Below the pieces are notes generated by a model, which worked only from the letters and a program-made list of their open reading frames with translations, did no database searches and had not been told where the DNA came from. From the NCBI GenBank assembly GCA_016702645.1, contig JADJDP010000050.1, positions 186,001 through 250,000 on the forward strand: a stretch of 64,000 nucleotides of DNA. Reading direction: 5' to 3'. The stretch is from Flavobacteriales bacterium (GTDB lineage: Bacteria; Bacteroidota; Bacteroidia; Flavobacteriales_F; PHOS-HE28). This document shows, piece by piece, positions 1 to 7,661 of the stretch; the stretch's first letter is position 1, and every line of letters starts with the position of its first letter. The position numbers and the translations under genes were made by a program.

Positions 1-1
1 A

Positions 2-430
2 CCACAATACCGGGACAAGGTCGACTTCGATCTACAGTTGGGTGGAATACCCCGTGCCGAATGCTTCCCCGGAAAGTTGAACCAGGTGTTCATGAACATC
101 CTCACGAACGCGGCACAAGCCACACTGGCACGTGCAGATGGTCGTCCACGAACGGTTTCCGTGAACACACGGGAGGAGAACGGCATCGTGGAAGTGCGTA
201 TCCGTGACACCGGAGTTGGAATGACACCCGAGATCCAAGCACGGATCTTCGACCCCTTCTTCACCACCAAAGCCGTGGGTGAAGGCACTGGCTTGGGATT
301 GGCGATCGTCTACGGCATCATCAATGACCACAACGGTACCATCACCGTCGAAAGCACTCCGGGCGTGGGCACCGAATTCCGGATCACACTACCCGTGCGC
401 CGTGAGCGCCGCATCGAACACCGCGCTTGA
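2..430 (+). CDS. Sensor histidine kinase, C-terminal ATPase part (5' truncated)
   Basis: The gene enters from the left edge of the window, so only about 142 C-terminal residues are visible. They form a complete GHKL/HATPase_c ATP-binding domain: the N box with NILTNAAQA, the G1 box with DTGVGM, the F box with FDPFFTTK and the G2 box with GTGLGLAIVYGII. This is the catalytic half of a two-component sensor kinase that phosphorylates a histidine in its own dimerisation helices. The stop lies 4 nt before the start of the receiver-containing kinase that follows, so the two are probably cotranscribed and form one signalling pathway. The signal sensed cannot be judged because the sensor region is outside the window. 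Confidence 0.93.
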   Translation, partial: PQYRDKVDFDLQLGGIPRAECFPGKLNQVFMNILTNAAQATLARADGRPRTVSVNTREENGIVEVRIRDTGVGMTPEIQARIFDPFFTTKAVGEGTGLGLAIVYGIINDHNGTITVESTPGVGTEFRITLPVRRERRIEHRA

Positions 431-434
431 AGCC

Positions 435-1973
435 ATGAAGGACGAACGCATCCGTGTCCTTTTTGTTGACGACGAAGAAGGCAACCTCAAGGCTTTCAGA
501 GCCTCCTTCCGCAGGGATATGGACGTTTTGCTGGCCAGCGGCGGCAAAGAAGCCCTGGAGATCCTTGAGCGGGAGAACGTGCATGTGATCATCAGCGACC
601 AGCGGATGCCGGGAATGACCGGCAGTGAATTCCTGGCCGTCGCCCGTGAGAAGCACCCACGCATCATGCGTATGCTCCTCACCGGCTATGCCGATCTCGA
701 AGCCGTGGTGAGCGCGGTGAACAACGGCGGCATTTACGCGTATGCCACCAAGCCGTGGGACGAGAACGACCTGAAGCTCCGCATCCAGCAGGCTTATGAG
801 ATACACCAACTGCGGAACGAAAAGGACAAGCTCCTGGACCGCTACACCCAGGTCTTCGAAGCCAGCGGGGATCCCATCGTGATCGTGGACCATCGCGGAC
901 AAGTACTGGAAGTGAACAATGCGTGCTCCTGGCTGCTCGGCGTGCAGCGCGAAACACTGCTGCGTTCGCGGTTCACAGAATACCTGGAAAACCCAACGGG
1001 TCTGGTGCTTTCCCTCAAGGACCACCGTTCCGGCAATGAATTCGTGAACGTGGACCTCACTCTGAAGACCCCTACGGGCAGCCTGATCGACTGCCTGATG
1101 ACCGCCACCTATTTGGGCCAGCAGAACGGCCGCAAGGATGTGTTCCAAGCGATCATCAAGGATGTGACCGATCGCAAACAGGAGGAGAAGCGATTGCAGA
1201 AACTGAACAGCGATCTGGACAAACGGGTGGCCGCGCGCACTTCCCAGTTGTTGGAGGCACTGGAAGACTTGGGATCCTTCTCCTACTCGGTGGCGCACGA
1301 CCTGCGTTCGCCGCTCAAGAACATCGCAGCGCTGAGCGACATGTTGCACAACACAGCGCTTTCCGATCCTGCACAACAGGAATGCGCGGAGTTCGCCGAA
1401 CGCATCCATCGCGGTGCAGGTCGAATGATCCAACTGGTGGACGACCTGTTGCGCTTCTCACAAACGAACACGCGTGAAGTGCAGCAGAAGCCCTTCCCAC
1501 TGGCACCCATCGCACTTGCAGCCGTGGAGGACATCGTACCGGAAGATCGACGGAGCCAGGTGTCCATCAACATCGATCCAGTCGCGGAACTGAACGCCGA
1601 TGCATCCATGCTGAAGGTGGTCCTGCACAACCTGCTTTCCAACGCGCTCAAGTTCACGCGCACCACCGCCGCACCGCAAGTCATTGTTGGCCATCGGCGC
1701 GAAGGAGAAGTGGACCACCTATGGGTGAGCGACAACGGGGTTGGGTTCGATCCGCAGCACAAGGACCAGGCCTTCGGAGTGTTCAAGCGGCTCCACAAAG
1801 CGGAGCAGTTCGAGGGAACCGGCGTTGGTCTCGCGATCGTTCATCGCATTGTGACCAAGCACGCTGGACGCGTATGGGCCGAGAGCGCTGTTGGCTTGGG
1901 CACCACCATCCACCTCCACTTACCTGTTTCGTCGGTACGGACCGACCAAGCACCGTTCGTGAAAGTGGCCTGA
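435..1973 (+). CDS. Hybrid signalling protein: receiver-PAS-histidine kinase
   Basis: A 512-residue protein with an N-terminal response-regulator receiver domain (about residues 5-120; acidic pair D12/D13, predicted phosphoacceptor D55 in IISDQRMPG, conserved K106 in TKPWD). A PAS domain follows (about 130-245), then a coiled linker, a HisKA helix with predicted phospho-His H288 in SVAHDLRSPLKN, and a HATPase_c domain with N box NLLSNALKF, G1 DNGVGF and G2 GTGVGLAIV. The ATG at 435 is preferred over upstream in-frame codons because it lies directly after the upstream kinase stop and the receiver fold begins at once. The order receiver-then-kinase suggests that it takes phosphoryl groups from another kinase, plausibly its upstream neighbour, and modulates its own kinase output. 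It has no DNA-binding domain and no transmembrane segment, so it is probably cytoplasmic. Confidence 0.93.
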   Translation: MKDERIRVLFVDDEEGNLKAFRASFRRDMDVLLASGGKEALEILERENVHVIISDQRMPGMTGSEFLAVAREKHPRIMRMLLTGYADLEAVVSAVNNGGIYAYATKPWDENDLKLRIQQAYEIHQLRNEKDKLLDRYTQVFEASGDPIVIVDHRGQVLEVNNACSWLLGVQRETLLRSRFTEYLENPTGLVLSLKDHRSGNEFVNVDLTLKTPTGSLIDCLMTATYLGQQNGRKDVFQAIIKDVTDRKQEEKRLQKLNSDLDKRVAARTSQLLEALEDLGSFSYSVAHDLRSPLKNIAALSDMLHNTALSDPAQQECAEFAERIHRGAGRMIQLVDDLLRFSQTNTREVQQKPFPLAPIALAAVEDIVPEDRRSQVSINIDPVAELNADASMLKVVLHNLLSNALKFTRTTAAPQVIVGHRREGEVDHLWVSDNGVGFDPQHKDQAFGVFKRLHKAEQFEGTGVGLAIVHRIVTKHAGRVWAESAVGLGTTIHLHLPVSSVRTDQAPFVKVA

Positions 1974-2027
1974 GAACGAAACCCGCCCCATTGTTCGCAC
2001 GTACGAAGCATCCAAGACCCAGTTCCC

Positions 2028-2552
2028 ATGGCACGCACCTTCCGTTCGATACTTGTTGGCTCACTCGCCTTCCTCGCCAGCTGCAACGCATTCGCCCAGC
2101 GCACCCTCGTTGATTCCCGCGATCAGGCGGAGGGCTGGTACCTGCCTGTACACGGCGAGGTGTCCGTGGAGGGCAAACCTGTGGAAGACTACAAGGTCAT
2201 TCTTTATAAGAACAACGAATCGCTTGGCGAAGTTCCGGTAGGCAAGAGCGGCATCTTCGAACTTGAACTCGACATCGACCAGATGTACACGGTGCGTGTG
2301 CTCAAGGATGGGTACCAGGAGAAGATCATGAACATCGACACCACCCTGCCCAAGGACCTCACGAAATACCCGGATTACGAATGTTTCATCAACCTGCAGC
2401 CCACCATGGCCGAAGGAGTTGACCCTTTCTACACGGACTTCCCGTCGGCGATCGTTCGCTACAGCGAGGAAATGAAAGGGTTCTACCACAGCGAGCACTA
2501 CCTCACGCACATCCAAACGCGACTGGCCGGTATCGCCAGTGCCACCTTCTAG
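2028..2552 (+). CDS. Secreted hypothetical protein, paralogue of the next gene
   Basis: A 174-residue protein with an N-terminal hydrophobic segment ending in a signal-peptidase-I-like NAFAQ site, so it is probably exported. I recognise no catalytic family. The middle (about residues 45-110) reads like a small beta-sandwich of the carboxypeptidase-regulatory or PEGA type, with successive strands in GEVSVEGKPVEDYKVILYK and YTVRVLKDGYQEKIMNI. The C-terminal part carries the motif PFYTDFPSAIVR followed by HSEHY, shared almost exactly with the protein encoded at 2699-3229. The two genes are therefore tandem paralogues. A strong hairpin terminator follows the stop, so each gene seems to be its own transcription unit. 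Confidence 0.85.
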   Translation: MARTFRSILVGSLAFLASCNAFAQRTLVDSRDQAEGWYLPVHGEVSVEGKPVEDYKVILYKNNESLGEVPVGKSGIFELELDIDQMYTVRVLKDGYQEKIMNIDTTLPKDLTKYPDYECFINLQPTMAEGVDPFYTDFPSAIVRYSEEMKGFYHSEHYLTHIQTRLAGIASATF

Positions 2553-2610
2553 CGGACGAACATCTTCTCTCCCGCCTTACAAACACAACCAACCAAGGCA
2601 GGAGGAATAG

Positions 2611-2640
2611 CAAGGCGGGCCCGTAAGCCCGCCTTGAACT
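2611..2640 (+). terminator. Rho-independent terminator after the first secreted paralogue
   Basis: A perfect 10-bp stem (2611-2620 pairing with 2627-2636) closes a 6-nt loop and is followed by a short T-rich stretch. It lies about 60 nt after the upstream stop and before the second paralogue, so it should separate their transcription. Confidence 0.8.
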
Positions 2641-2698
2641 TTTCCGCGAGCCCAACCCGGGCGTGTGAAACTCCGTTCAAAGCCTCCGATCCCGGAAC

Positions 2699-3229
2699 AT
2701 GATGAAGATCCATATCCATCTGCTGACCCTGGTCGTGGCGCTTGCTTTCCCGGCGACGTCATTGTTCGCACAAGGCGATGACAACATTCTGCCGGTGGAT
2801 GTGAGCGTGACAGCGAACGGTCGCCCTGTCGGGCAATTCACCGTCACCCTCTACCGGGACAACGAACAGGTACTTCAGCTCCAACCGAACAAGTTCAGCG
2901 CGTTCAAGCTCGGGTTGGAAGTTGGAGCGCACTATTCCATTTCAGTCGTCAAGGAAGGATTCCATGAAAAGCTGATCTCCGTGAACACCGATGTTCCGGA
3001 AGAGGTTGCCGGGTGGGAACCGTACCTGTGCGAGCTTCAACTAAGGTCCTTGGAAGATGCTAACGTGACCCCGTTCTACATCGACTTCCCAAGTGCCTTG
3101 GTCCGCTGGTATGGCCGCAAGCGCGGCTTCGACCACAGCGAACACTATACGCAGGACATCCAAGCTGCTATTGAACGGCCCACCACCGATGACGTGGAGA
3201 GACTGGTCAGTGCTGATCGTAGTCGATGA
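2699..3229 (+). CDS. Secreted hypothetical protein, paralogue of the previous gene
   Basis: A 176-residue protein that begins with two adjacent in-frame ATG codons (2699 and 2702), a signal peptide ending in SLFAQ, and then a beta-rich domain aligning with the upstream protein: VSVTANGRPVGQFTVTLYR and YSISVVKEGFHEKLISV match the equivalent strands. The C-terminal signature PFYIDFPSALVRW...GFDHSEHYTQDIQ is shared with the paralogue. Overall identity by eye is roughly one third, concentrated in that motif, so the duplication is old. The 3' end overlaps the convergent paaE gene by 23 nt. Function unknown; an exported structural or binding role is only inference. Confidence 0.83.
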   Translation: MMKIHIHLLTLVVALAFPATSLFAQGDDNILPVDVSVTANGRPVGQFTVTLYRDNEQVLQLQPNKFSAFKLGLEVGAHYSISVVKEGFHEKLISVNTDVPEEVAGWEPYLCELQLRSLEDANVTPFYIDFPSALVRWYGRKRGFDHSEHYTQDIQAAIERPTTDDVERLVSADRSR

Positions 3230-4310
3230 CCACGCGGGCTGATCTGGGGTGCGTCTGGCAGGTGAGCACATAGCCATCGGCCACCTCATCATCGGTTAGC
3301 GCGTAGTTCATCTCCATTTCCACCTGCCCTTCCACCACACGCGCCTTGCAGGTGCAACAAACCGCGCCTTTGCAGGCATAGGGCACATCCAGTCCTCCAT
3401 CCAGCGCGGCGTCCAGCACGGCATCACCCCTTGCGGGGATCTTCAGTTCATGCTCCCGGCCGTCCAGGATCACCTTCACATCGGCCACGCCATTGAACGC
3501 GCCTGCTGCGCTGTGTGCATGCTCCACCTCTTTCTTCGCCTCCGTGGAAACCGGTGTATTGAAGAGTTCGATATGGATACGCTTCTTCTCAACCCCCTCC
3601 TTCTCAAGCGCCTCGCTCACGTTCACCATCATCTGCTCGGGTCCGCAGATGAAGTATTGGTTGTCGTTGCGGTCCGCAACGAATCGCTTCAACAACTCCA
3701 CAGCCTTCTCCGATGTGATGCGGCCATTGAAAAGCCGGTCCTCGTCAACCCCTTTGGTGAGGATATGGTGTACCGATAATCGTCCGCCGCACTGCGCCTT
3801 CAATTCCTCCAATCGCTGGCGGAAGATGATGCGGTCCACATCGGTATTGCCATAGAACAGTGTGAAAGTGCTCTTGGGCTCTGTGCGGAGAACGGTCTTC
3901 AGGATGCTCAGGATCGGCGTGATGCCACTCCCCGCCGCGAAGGCCACGAAGTTGCGCGCCTTGGCGGGGTCGAGGGCCGTGGTGAAGCTCCCCATGGGCG
4001 TCATCACCTCGATTCGCATGCCCGCCTTCAGTTTGTCCACCAACTGGGTGCTCGCCCGGCCGTTGGCGACCTTCTTGACGGCGATGCGCAAATGCTCCTT
4101 GTCCAGTGGGCTGCTGCAGATGCTGTAGGAACGCCGCAATTCCTCCCCGTTCACCGTGAGCTTCAGGGTGAGGTACTGGCCGTGCTGGAAGGCGAAGTCC
4201 GTCTGCTCGGCAGGCGGGACCTTGAAGCCGACGACGATGCAATCGGGGGTCTCCTGGTGAACTTCTTCGACTTCGAGGGTATGGAACCGGGCCATGCGGG
4301 TGCTGCTCAT
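3207..4310 (-). CDS. paaE: 1,2-phenylacetyl-CoA epoxidase reductase subunit PaaE
   Basis: A 367-residue modular oxidoreductase. The N-terminal half is a ferredoxin-NADP-reductase fold: the FAD motif RSYSICSSP, the NAD(P) site with GSGITPILSILK, then FTLFYGNTD and FICGPEQMM. The C-terminal quarter is a plant-type [2Fe-2S] ferredoxin with the cysteine pattern CKGAVCCTC plus a fourth Cys in VLTCQTHP. It passes electrons from NADPH to the PaaA di-iron centre. The ATG at 4310 was chosen because the conserved FAD domain begins about 10 residues later; an ATG at 4295 is also possible. The gene is divergent from paaA, with which it shares a 160-nt promoter region, an arrangement that lets one control region serve the whole epoxidase. 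Confidence 0.93.
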   Translation of the reverse strand: MSSTRMARFHTLEVEEVHQETPDCIVVGFKVPPAEQTDFAFQHGQYLTLKLTVNGEELRRSYSICSSPLDKEHLRIAVKKVANGRASTQLVDKLKAGMRIEVMTPMGSFTTALDPAKARNFVAFAAGSGITPILSILKTVLRTEPKSTFTLFYGNTDVDRIIFRQRLEELKAQCGGRLSVHHILTKGVDEDRLFNGRITSEKAVELLKRFVADRNDNQYFICGPEQMMVNVSEALEKEGVEKKRIHIELFNTPVSTEAKKEVEHAHSAAGAFNGVADVKVILDGREHELKIPARGDAVLDAALDGGLDVPYACKGAVCCTCKARVVEGQVEMEMNYALTDDEVADGYVLTCQTHPRSARVVIDYDQH

Positions 4311-4471
4311 TGAAAAGGTTCGCCGAACGGGACGAGGGCGGCAAAAGTAGCCGGTGCGCCCGACAGGGAACGCGTCACGAACACCTGCACGGCCGGACAT
4401 GTTCAGGTGGTGACCGCGATCACTTCGTACCCCGGCCAAGCCACTATCTTGGCCCCAAGCAATTCAAGCCA

Positions 4472-5413
4472 ATGACGGACGTGAAGAACCTGGAGGAGAT
4501 CTTCCAAGCGAAGGTGGATGCTGAGCAGAAGATCGAGCCGAAGGATTGGATGCCGGAGAAGTACCGCAAGACGCTGGTGCGCCAGATCAGCCAACACGCG
4601 CACAGCGAGGTGGTAGGTATGCTGCCTGAAGGCAATTGGATCACCCGCGCACCCAACCTGCGACGAAAGGCGATCCTCCTTGCCAAAGTGCAGGATGAGG
4701 CCGGCCACGGACTCTACCTGTATAGCGCTGCCGAAACACTTGGCACTACGCGCGAGCAGACCATCGAGGACCTCAACAGTGGTAAGGCCAAGTACAGCAG
4801 CATCTTCAATTACCCAACACTCACTTGGGCCGACATCGGCGCGGTGGGCTGGCTGGTGGACGGCGCTGCGATCATGAACCAAGTGATGCTCTGCCGCACG
4901 AGCTACGGTCCGTATGCGCGGGCCATGGTGCGCATCTGCAAGGAGGAAAGCTTCCACCAGCGCCAGGGCTATGAGATCATGAGCGTACTGGCCAAGGGTA
5001 CACCGGAACAAAAGGAGATGGCTCAGGATGCGCTGAACCGTTGGTGGTGGCCCAGTTTGATGATGTTCGGGCCCACGGACGCGAACAGCCCGCACAGTGC
5101 GGAGAGCATGAGGTGGAAGATCAAGCGCCAGAGCAACGATGAACTCCGGCAGATCTTCATCGACCGCACGGTGCAGCAGGCGGAGATCCTCGGCTTGACG
5201 ATCCCCGATCCCAAGTTGAAGTGGAACGAGGAGACCAAGCACTACGACTGGGGCACGATCGACTGGGACGAATTCAACAACGTGGTGGCCGGCAACGGCC
5301 CCTGCAACAAGGAGCGCTTAGCGGCACGCAACAAGGCCCACGATGAAGGCGCATGGGTGCGCGAAGCCGCGATGGCCTATGCCGCCAAGAAAGCAAAGCG
5401 CAAAGCAGCCTAG
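4472..5413 (+). CDS. paaA: 1,2-phenylacetyl-CoA epoxidase catalytic subunit PaaA
   Basis: A 313-residue ferritin-like di-iron oxygenase. Iron-ligand motifs are visible as the E and H of QDEAGHGLYLY and the E and H of KEESFHQRQGYE, as in the PaaA family. It inserts one oxygen atom of O2 into the aromatic ring of phenylacetyl-CoA, forming the ring-1,2-epoxide, the first committed step of aerobic phenylacetate breakdown. The ATG at 4472 is the first in-frame start after the divergent promoter region and gives the normal family length. A possible Bacteroidota -7 element (TATCTTGG at 4445-4452) lies just upstream. The stop is 5 nt before paaB, so paaABCD look like an operon. Confidence 0.95.
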   Translation: MTDVKNLEEIFQAKVDAEQKIEPKDWMPEKYRKTLVRQISQHAHSEVVGMLPEGNWITRAPNLRRKAILLAKVQDEAGHGLYLYSAAETLGTTREQTIEDLNSGKAKYSSIFNYPTLTWADIGAVGWLVDGAAIMNQVMLCRTSYGPYARAMVRICKEESFHQRQGYEIMSVLAKGTPEQKEMAQDALNRWWWPSLMMFGPTDANSPHSAESMRWKIKRQSNDELRQIFIDRTVQQAEILGLTIPDPKLKWNEETKHYDWGTIDWDEFNNVVAGNGPCNKERLAARNKAHDEGAWVREAAMAYAAKKAKRKAA

Positions 5414-5418
5414 GAACA

Positions 5419-5712
5419 ATGAGCGAGAACCCGAACAACTGGCCCCTCTGGGAGATCTTCATCCAGAGCAAACGCGGTCTTGATCACAAGCACGTGGGCA
5501 GCTTGCATGCCGCCGATGCCCAGATGGCGATCGAGAACGCGCGCGATGTGTACACACGTCGCCAGGAAGGACAGAGCATCTGGGTGGTGCCCGCTGTGGC
5601 GATCAGCGCCAGCCAGCCCGATGACGCCGCCATGCTCTTCGATCCCGCCGACGACAAGACCTACCGGCACCCGACCTTCTACCAAATGCCCGAAGGCGCC
5701 AAATTCATTTGA
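5419..5712 (+). CDS. paaB: 1,2-phenylacetyl-CoA epoxidase subunit PaaB
   Basis: A 97-residue protein with the typical PaaB sequence: WPLWEIFIQSKRGLDHKHVGSL near the N terminus, then NARDVYTRRQEGQSIWVVP. PaaB is a small subunit that bridges the two PaaAC dimers of the oxygenase and is needed for activity. The start at 5419 lies 5 nt after the paaA stop and gives the standard family length. A perfect 20-bp palindrome begins 5 nt after its stop. Confidence 0.94.
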   Translation: MSENPNNWPLWEIFIQSKRGLDHKHVGSLHAADAQMAIENARDVYTRRQEGQSIWVVPAVAISASQPDDAAMLFDPADDKTYRHPTFYQMPEGAKFI

Positions 5713-5717
5713 AGTAG

Positions 5718-5737
5718 GGGTCGACAATTGTCGACCC
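5718..5737. promoter_or_regulatory. Perfect 20-bp palindrome between paaB and paaC
   Basis: GGGTCGACAATTGTCGACCC reads identically on both strands, with no spacer. It occupies nearly all of the 27-nt gap between paaB and paaC. With no loop nucleotides it is a poor terminator and is better explained as a dimeric-protein binding site or a small palindromic repeat. It excludes the most upstream in-frame paaC start codon, which would fall inside it. Confidence 0.6.
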
Positions 5738-5739
5738 GA

Positions 5740-6504
5740 ATGAAAATGACCCAACAAGAAGCCCTCTTCACGTATTGCCTTCGTCGCGGCGACGACAACC
5801 TGATCCTGAGCCACCGCTTGAGCGAGTGGTGCGGACACGGGCCGCAGTTGGAAGAGGATATCGCACTGACCAACCGTGCGTTGGACTTGATCGGCCAAGC
5901 GCGCAATTACCTGCAATACGCAGGAGAAGTAGAAGGCAAAGGCCGCTCGGAAGATGACCTCGCTTACATGCGCAAGGAGCGTGACTTCGTGAACGTGAAG
6001 CTGGTGGAGTTGCACAATGGGGATTACGCCTTCACGATGGCCCGCAACTTCCTCTATGATGCCTGGCACCTGCCCTTGCAGCAGGCTTTGATGAAGAGCG
6101 CCGACGCACAGCTTGCTGCCATCGCTGGCAAAGCAGTGAAGGAGATCACCTACCAGTTGAAGACCAGCGCCGATTGGATGATCCGCTTCGGTGATGGAAC
6201 GGAGGAAAGCCACCGACGTGCGCAAACCGCGCTCGATGCGCTGTGGACCTGCACCGGCGAACTCTTCGCCACGGACGAAGTGGAAGCCATCTTCGTGAAA
6301 GCGGGCATCGTTCCCGCCATGGCACCGATCAAAGCGGCCTTCGACACGAAAGTGGATGCCGTGCTGACGGAAGCCACATTGAAACGCCCCGCCGATGGCT
6401 TCATGATGAGCGGCGGCCGCGAAGGCAAGCACACAGAACACCTGGGCTTCCTGCTGGCCGAGATGCAATACCTACAGCGCGCGTATCCGGGCGCGACGTG
6501 GTGA
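5740..6504 (+). CDS. paaC: 1,2-phenylacetyl-CoA epoxidase structural subunit PaaC
   Basis: About 254 residues of ferritin-like helices, beginning MKMTQQEALFTYCLRRGDDNL and then LSHRLSEWCGHGPQLEEDIAL, the PaaC signature. PaaC pairs with PaaA but lacks a working di-iron site and stabilises the catalytic subunit. Start codons at 5740 and 5746 both precede the conserved helix; the one at 5728 lies inside the 20-bp palindrome and gives extra residues not expected in the family, so 5740 is given. A 206-nt gap with inverted repeats separates it from paaD. Confidence 0.93.
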   Translation: MKMTQQEALFTYCLRRGDDNLILSHRLSEWCGHGPQLEEDIALTNRALDLIGQARNYLQYAGEVEGKGRSEDDLAYMRKERDFVNVKLVELHNGDYAFTMARNFLYDAWHLPLQQALMKSADAQLAAIAGKAVKEITYQLKTSADWMIRFGDGTEESHRRAQTALDALWTCTGELFATDEVEAIFVKAGIVPAMAPIKAAFDTKVDAVLTEATLKRPADGFMMSGGREGKHTEHLGFLLAEMQYLQRAYPGATW

Positions 6505-6536
6505 ACCCACGCAGCCTGGCACCCGCTCGAACGTCA

Positions 6537-6659
6537 CTCCGGGCAAGTGAGTCTGCAAGGCTCTGCGAAGCGCGGCGACCCGGAGTCTCACCAATGACCT
6601 GCACAACCTTGGTGAGATTCCGGATGGCCGGGTCCCCGCTGCTTCGCAGCGCCCGCGTT
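6537..6659. repeat. Intergenic inverted-repeat element between paaC and paaD
   Basis: The paaC-paaD gap contains stacked inverted repeats: CTCCGGG (6537-6543) with CCCGGAG (6579-6585), CGGAGTCTCACCA (6581-6593) with TGGTGAGATTCCG (6610-6622, one mismatch), and a short hairpin around CGCTGC-TTC-GCAGCG near 6638-6652. The wording around TTCCGGAATGAC is typical of short palindromic intergenic repeats. It interrupts an otherwise tight operon and might weaken transcription of paaD. Confidence 0.55.
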
Positions 6660-6710
6660 CCGGAATGACGCCTGCGGCGTGTCGCAACAGCGACCGACCT
6701 TTGTGTACCG

Positions 6711-7205
6711 ATGAACTCCTCGCCCACCATAACCCGCCAGCACATCCTCGATCTCCTCGAGAACGTGAAGGACCCCGAGGTCCCGGTGATCAGTGTGCGC
6801 GAACTGGGCGTGCTGCGCGATGTGGAGATGAGCGACGGGAAAGTGCTCGTGACCATTACGCCCACTTACACCGGTTGCCCCGCGATGGACACCATGCGCG
6901 AAGACATCGTGAAGGAACTGCACCATGCCGGGATCAGGGATGTGGAAGTGAAGCAGATCCTCTCCCCTGCCTGGACCACCGATTGGATCAGCAACGCAGG
7001 CAAGGCCAAGCTGAAAGCCTACGGCATTGCACCGCCGGAGAAGACCGCCGACATACGAGCGCTCAAGGGCGAACAGCCCGTAGTGCCTTGCCCGCAATGC
7101 GGATCGAAGGATACCGTGATGGTGAGCGCCTTTGGCTCCACGGCGTGCAAGGCGCTGTGGAAGTGCAAGACCTGCTTGGAGCCGTTCGATCAGTTCAAGT
7201 GCTTG
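6711..7205 (+). CDS. paaD: 1,2-phenylacetyl-CoA epoxidase subunit PaaD (3' end uncertain)
   Basis: About 165 residues. The N-terminal domain is of the MIP18/SufT-like (DUF59) type: KDPEVPVISVRELGVLRDV and TPTYTGCPAMDTM. The C-terminal zinc ribbon has cysteines in PCPQCG, then ALWKCKTCLEPFDQFKC. PaaD is thought to mature or insert the iron site of the epoxidase. Family members stop one or two residues after FKC. Here the reading frame misses a TGA at 7204-7206 by one base and runs into the G/C homopolymer stretch and onward into the cca gene, so a small indel at the true stop is likely. The given end is that estimate, not an observed in-frame stop. Confidence 0.85.
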
Positions 7206-7228
7206 AGCGTCTGTGCGACAAGGGACGG

Positions 7229-7620
7229 GCCCCCCCCCCCCCCCGGGGCGGGGCGGGGGGGGGGCTTTCTCCGGGGCCCCCGGGGCCCCCCCCCCGGGGG
7301 CGGGCCGCCCCGGGGGGGGACCCCCGGGGGGGCCGGCGCGGGGGGCCGCCGCGCGCCCGGGGGGGGGGGGAAACCGCGGGGGGGGGGGGGGGGGGGGGCG
7401 CCCGGGGGGGGGCCCCGGGGGGACGGGGGGCGCGGGCGGCGCGGGGGGCCCGGGGGAACCGGGGGGCCCCGCCGCCCGGGGGGCGGGGCGCGGGGGCCCG
7501 CGGGGCCGCCCCGGCCCCCCCCGGGGGGGCCCCCGGGGGCCCGGCCGCCGGGCACCAAAGCAGACGGGGGGGGGGGGGGGGGGGGGGGGCCGCGGGGGGG
7601 GCCGGGGGGACCCCGCCGCG
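7229..7620. other. Extreme G/C homopolymer stretch, probably an assembly artefact
   Basis: About 392 nt contain only 18 A or T bases. It begins with a run of 15 C (7230-7244) and includes runs of 21 G (7378-7398) and 24 G (7566-7589). Nothing else in the window resembles it. Because it lacks T and A, all frames stay open and give spurious proline/glycine-rich reading frames. It lies in the paaD-cca gap, and the paaD stop is damaged at its left edge. Low-quality reads or an unresolved structured region are more likely than a gene. Confidence 0.85.
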
Positions 7621-7661
7621 ATATTGACGCAGGGCATCAACTGGCTCACTTTCGCGGCCCG

